Below, piece after piece: positions 18,401 to 21,510 of a stretch of DNA of 21,510 nt (its first letter is position 1; the number at the start of each line of letters is the position of its first letter). The position numbers were made by a program, and so were the translations under genes. The notes beneath the pieces are model-generated. The model was given only the letters and a program-made list of their open reading frames with translations. It searched no databases and had not been told where the DNA came from. This stretch comes from Pelargonium cotyledonis (Eukaryota > Streptophyta > Magnoliopsida > Geraniales > Geraniaceae): assembly GCA_036897625.1 (NCBI GenBank), contig JAYMTA010001151.1:1-21510 (forward strand), in the 5' to 3' direction.

Positions 18401-21400
18401 CCTTACTATAATTGAGAATGGCATAGCTAAACTCGTGATCATTTTGTTTCTGCAGATATTATTGAAGATTTGTATAGCCCTAGGACTGCTTCCATGGACT
18501 TTGTCAGTGAGTTGGTCAGAAAGCGTGGAAAGGAAAACCTTCAAAAGTTTATTCAATTCATTGTCGAAATTTTTAAGAGGTGTTAATTATGTCTCACAAC
18601 CATTACTGTTTTTGCTGTTTTGTATTGGGTATTTATATTTATTTAGTTATATTTTCCCTATTGCAGATATGATGAAGCACCAGTGGAATATAAACCCTAT
18701 CGCCAAAAGGATGGTGCTCTTCTTGCTATTGGAGCACTTTGTGATAAACTCAAACAAACTGAACCCTACAAGTCTGAGCTTGAACAAATGCTAGTGCAAC
18801 ATGTTTTCCCTGAGTTCAGCAGTCCAGTTGGACATCTCAGAGCCAAGGTTTTGCAGCTCAACTTATCTAAATTTTTAATCTGGACTACTACCACTATATT
18901 TTTTGCATGAAGAGCTAGTTTTGTATTTCCCCCTTATTATTGTGAATTTTAGAGTAATATTTTCTATATCTTGCTTTTGTTGTGGAAATTAGGCGGCATG
19001 GGTTGCAGGACAATATGCCCATGTTAACTTCTCAGACCAAAATAATTTCCGTAAAGCATTGCATAGTGTTGTTTCTGGGTTGCGTGATCCTGAACTTCCA
19101 GTTCGTGTTGATTCAGTTTTTGCATTACGCTCTTTTGTTGAAGCGTGCCGAGGTACACATCAGCTATACTACCATTTCTCACTAACTGGGGGGTTCTTGA
19201 GCTTTTTTTCATTACTTCATTAGTTATTTCAATTCGTCCCTTGTTATTTATGCAGATTTGAATGAGATTCGTCCAATTCTTCCTCAGCTACTTGATGGTA
19301 TGTTTATTTTGAAATACCCATGTCTTATGAACAATTGCTGGTCAGTTAATTCATTAAAATGAACTTTGTTTCCAGAGTTTTTTAAACTGATGAATGAGGT
19401 GGAGAATGAGGATCTCGTCTTCACACTAGAGACCATAGTTGATAAATTCGGGGAGGAGATGGCACCTTATGCTCTTGGTCTATGTCAAAATTTGGTAAAC
19501 TTGCTTATATTACTCGTTAGATTTCTAGATTCAACTGCTAATTGTCTTATTAACTGTCATTGTACTTTTAAATTTCAGGCTGCTGCATTTTGGAGGTGCA
19601 TGAACACTGCTGAAGCTGAAGATGAAGCTGATGACCCTGGTGCTCTGGCTGCTGTTGGTTGCTTACGTGCTATAAGCACAATTCTTGAATCAGTTAGCAG
19701 GCTTCCTCACCTTTTTGTCCAAATTGAACCAACTTTGCTTCCTATAATGCGGAGAATGTTGACAACGGATGGCCAAGGTATACATGCTACTATATGACAA
19801 CTACAGTATTCATTTGGTATCTTTCGGCCAAGCTGGTTCATTATGTTCAGATGAACAAAATATGCCCAATATCGCGTGATGCCACTTCAAAACCCAATAT
19901 GTGATATGATTAATATACTACATGGTTAAAGTGATTATGTTGCGTGATTAAATTGCTGCTGTGGACATGCGAAGCCTTGAGCTGTATATTTGTTACATTG
20001 TTTTAAGTTTCTGTAGTTATTGAACTGTAGTGTGTGTGTGATTGCACACCATATTAGTTTAATTCTTCGAGAAATCTGTTTTAGTTATACTTTACTACTA
20101 TATGTGCTAGTAACTCCAGGTGAGATGTTTGTCTTTGCTATTTTGATTCTGTTCATCACTTTCTAATTCAATTCTTGTATGATTGTCTTTTTAATGTATT
20201 CCACAGAGGTGTTTGAAGAAGTTCTGGAAATTGTATCGTATATGACATTTTTTTCTCCCACAATATCACTGGAGATGTGGAGTCTTTGGCCTTTGATGAT
20301 GGAAGCTTTGGCAGATTGGGCTATTGATTTCTTTCCAAGTATGTACATATTTCATTATCCAATTCATTCCTGTTTCCAGTTCTTGTCATAATTACTTCTT
20401 CAGTTTCAAATAGGTAATAAATATAAAAGAGTAATGAATGAATTCATGGATTGGGCTGGTGCTTAACTGCTTAGAACTACAAAATTTTGTGCTTTCATCC
20501 TGTGGTTAAAATTTGCATGTGCAGCTTTCATGTTCTATTAATTGCTTCTCATATTTTTTTTCTTCATTTTTTAATGTTCACCAGATATTCTGGTACCACT
20601 TGACAACTTTATATCGAGGGGAACTGCACATTTTCTCTCTTGCAAAGAACCAGATTACCAGCAAGGCCTTTGGAATATGATTTCATCTGTGAGTTCCTAA
20701 TTTCTTGATTGCCTTGTATCAAGAATTCTTTTACCAAAATATTATTATCTTCTTTTGGCTGGATATGTGACCTCAACATATTCATCTGACTATATTCCTG
20801 ATTTTCTTTTTGTAGATAATGGGAGATAAAAATTTGGAGGACAATGATATCGAGCCAGCTCCTAAGCTCATTGAGGTGGTCTTCCAAAACTGCAAAGGTC
20901 AGGTGGATCATTGGGTGGAGCCGTACCTCAGAATCACTGTTGAGCGGTTACATCGTTCTGAAAAATCCTACTTGAAATGTCTTCTTATTCAAGTGGTAAG
21001 GAGCTTTGAAAAATATATTTCCTTGCTTGTAAAATGCTTCTCCAATACTATAAATATTGTAAAATCCTGTGATGTTGTCTTTAGAGTCTAAAATATGACA
21101 ATACAACTACTTGACCACAAGGATATATCAATGCTAAGCTCTGAAATTTTCTTCTGTTTTAATTTAATGCCAGAATCTTCAGCCGACAAGTGAAATTGTG
21201 TTTTGACTAAGAGCAGCTAAAATTGTCAATTAGGGTAGTTCTAAATAATGTTCTAATTTGTTATGGTCTGTTGTGTGTCCATTGTTGCAAATCTAATCTG
21301 CATATTGTTTTCAGGTTGCCAATGCTCTTTTCTACAATCCAGTTTTGACACTCAGTATATTGCAAAAGCTTGGCGTTGCTACAGAAATCTTCAATCTCTG

Positions 21401-21454
21401 GTTCCAGATGTTGCAACAGGTTAAAAAGAGTGGTGCACGTGTCAATTTTAAAAG
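15433..21454 (+). CDS. SAD2: Importin-beta SAD2 (importin-7/8 type), partial, 18 exons
   Basis: Exons are 15433-15522, 15611-15746, 15831-15918, 16031-16180, 16723-16885, 17309-17493, 17580-17753, 18227-18372, 18456-18579, 18667-18847, 18993-19152, 19256-19297, 19376-19494, 19579-19777, 20207-20338, 20585-20688, 20816-20995 and 21315-21454. All junctions are GT-AG and keep phase without a stop. The 837 codons begin [20 protein letters not shown] and include the importin-beta N-terminal domain (residues about 22-100, Ran binding; [17 protein letters not shown]), then HEAT-type helices ([53 protein letters not shown]). The family carries cargo through nuclear pores under RanGTP control. Arabidopsis SAD2 acts in ABA and UV-B responses, trichome initiation and microRNA activity. 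About 200 C-terminal residues lie beyond the window. Introns over 300 bases (after exons 4, 5, 7, 14 and 17) hold nothing I recognise. The gene appears intact. Confidence 0.95.

Positions 21455-21455
<1 letters not shown>

Positions 21456-21510
<55 letters not shown>
21456..21510. repeat. (TC)n-(TA)n compound microsatellite at SAD2 intron 18 donor
   Basis: About 22 TC dinucleotides run to 21500, followed by (TA)5 to the window end. The run begins within the 5' splice site of SAD2 exon 18 (AAAAG|GTTCTCTC). Its right end is cut by the window. Confidence 0.95.

Noticed and set aside
18243-18794. 183-codon continuous frame
   Set aside because: It follows SAD2 exon 8 in frame, then crosses intron 8 and shifts out of the real frame. 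The spliced model matches importins throughout.

Overview
The window is nuclear DNA of a flowering plant, most likely a eudicot. It has spliced genes with GT-AG introns, AT-rich intergenic DNA, telo-box and CT-rich leaders, Stowaway-type MITEs, a tRNA-derived SINE and a relic of plastid 16S rDNA. I cannot name the species.

Two protein-coding genes are clear. On the minus strand (2154-1130) is a two-exon gene for a secreted 310-residue Ole e 1/extensin-type proline-rich cell-wall protein, complete with TATA box and poly(A) signal. On the plus strand, from 15433 to past the right edge, is the importin-beta gene SAD2 (importin-7/8 type). I rebuilt 18 exons that stay in phase at every junction, giving about 837 of roughly 1,040 expected residues. 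The last exon boundary lies in a long TC/TA microsatellite at the window end. A promoter with TATA box, telo-boxes and TGACTC elements precedes it.

The rest is mostly repeats and relics. Left arm: a broken copy of the mitochondrial ribosomal protein uL14 gene (about 190-493), a GGTTTGGTC-rich stretch (2590-2880), the 16S relic (about 3447-3680), a minus-strand SINE with target duplication (3694-3890), and two adjacent inverted-repeat elements (4543-4812, 4823-5023).

Middle (5.8-12.5 kb): a dispersed hairpin-type repeat family in four places, a three-copy tandem repeat of about 262 bp (6497-7290), three Stowaway-like MITEs, a nested foldback element and a further MITE. The same stretch has a promoter-like start at 6170 and scattered exon-like pieces to 11075, perhaps a decayed gene or a spliced non-coding RNA that I cannot identify.

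Right of that, a 1.5 kb element with long inverted ends and GC-rich filler (13069-14610) looks like a non-autonomous Mutator-like or Pack-MULE element just upstream of the SAD2 promoter.

The two intact genes have no evident functional link. I see no CRISPR array, operon, intact transposase or defence system, and nothing that amounts to a new biological system. The most interesting items are the decayed organellar and ribosomal relics, the repeat families and the SAD2 promoter and splice-site architecture.
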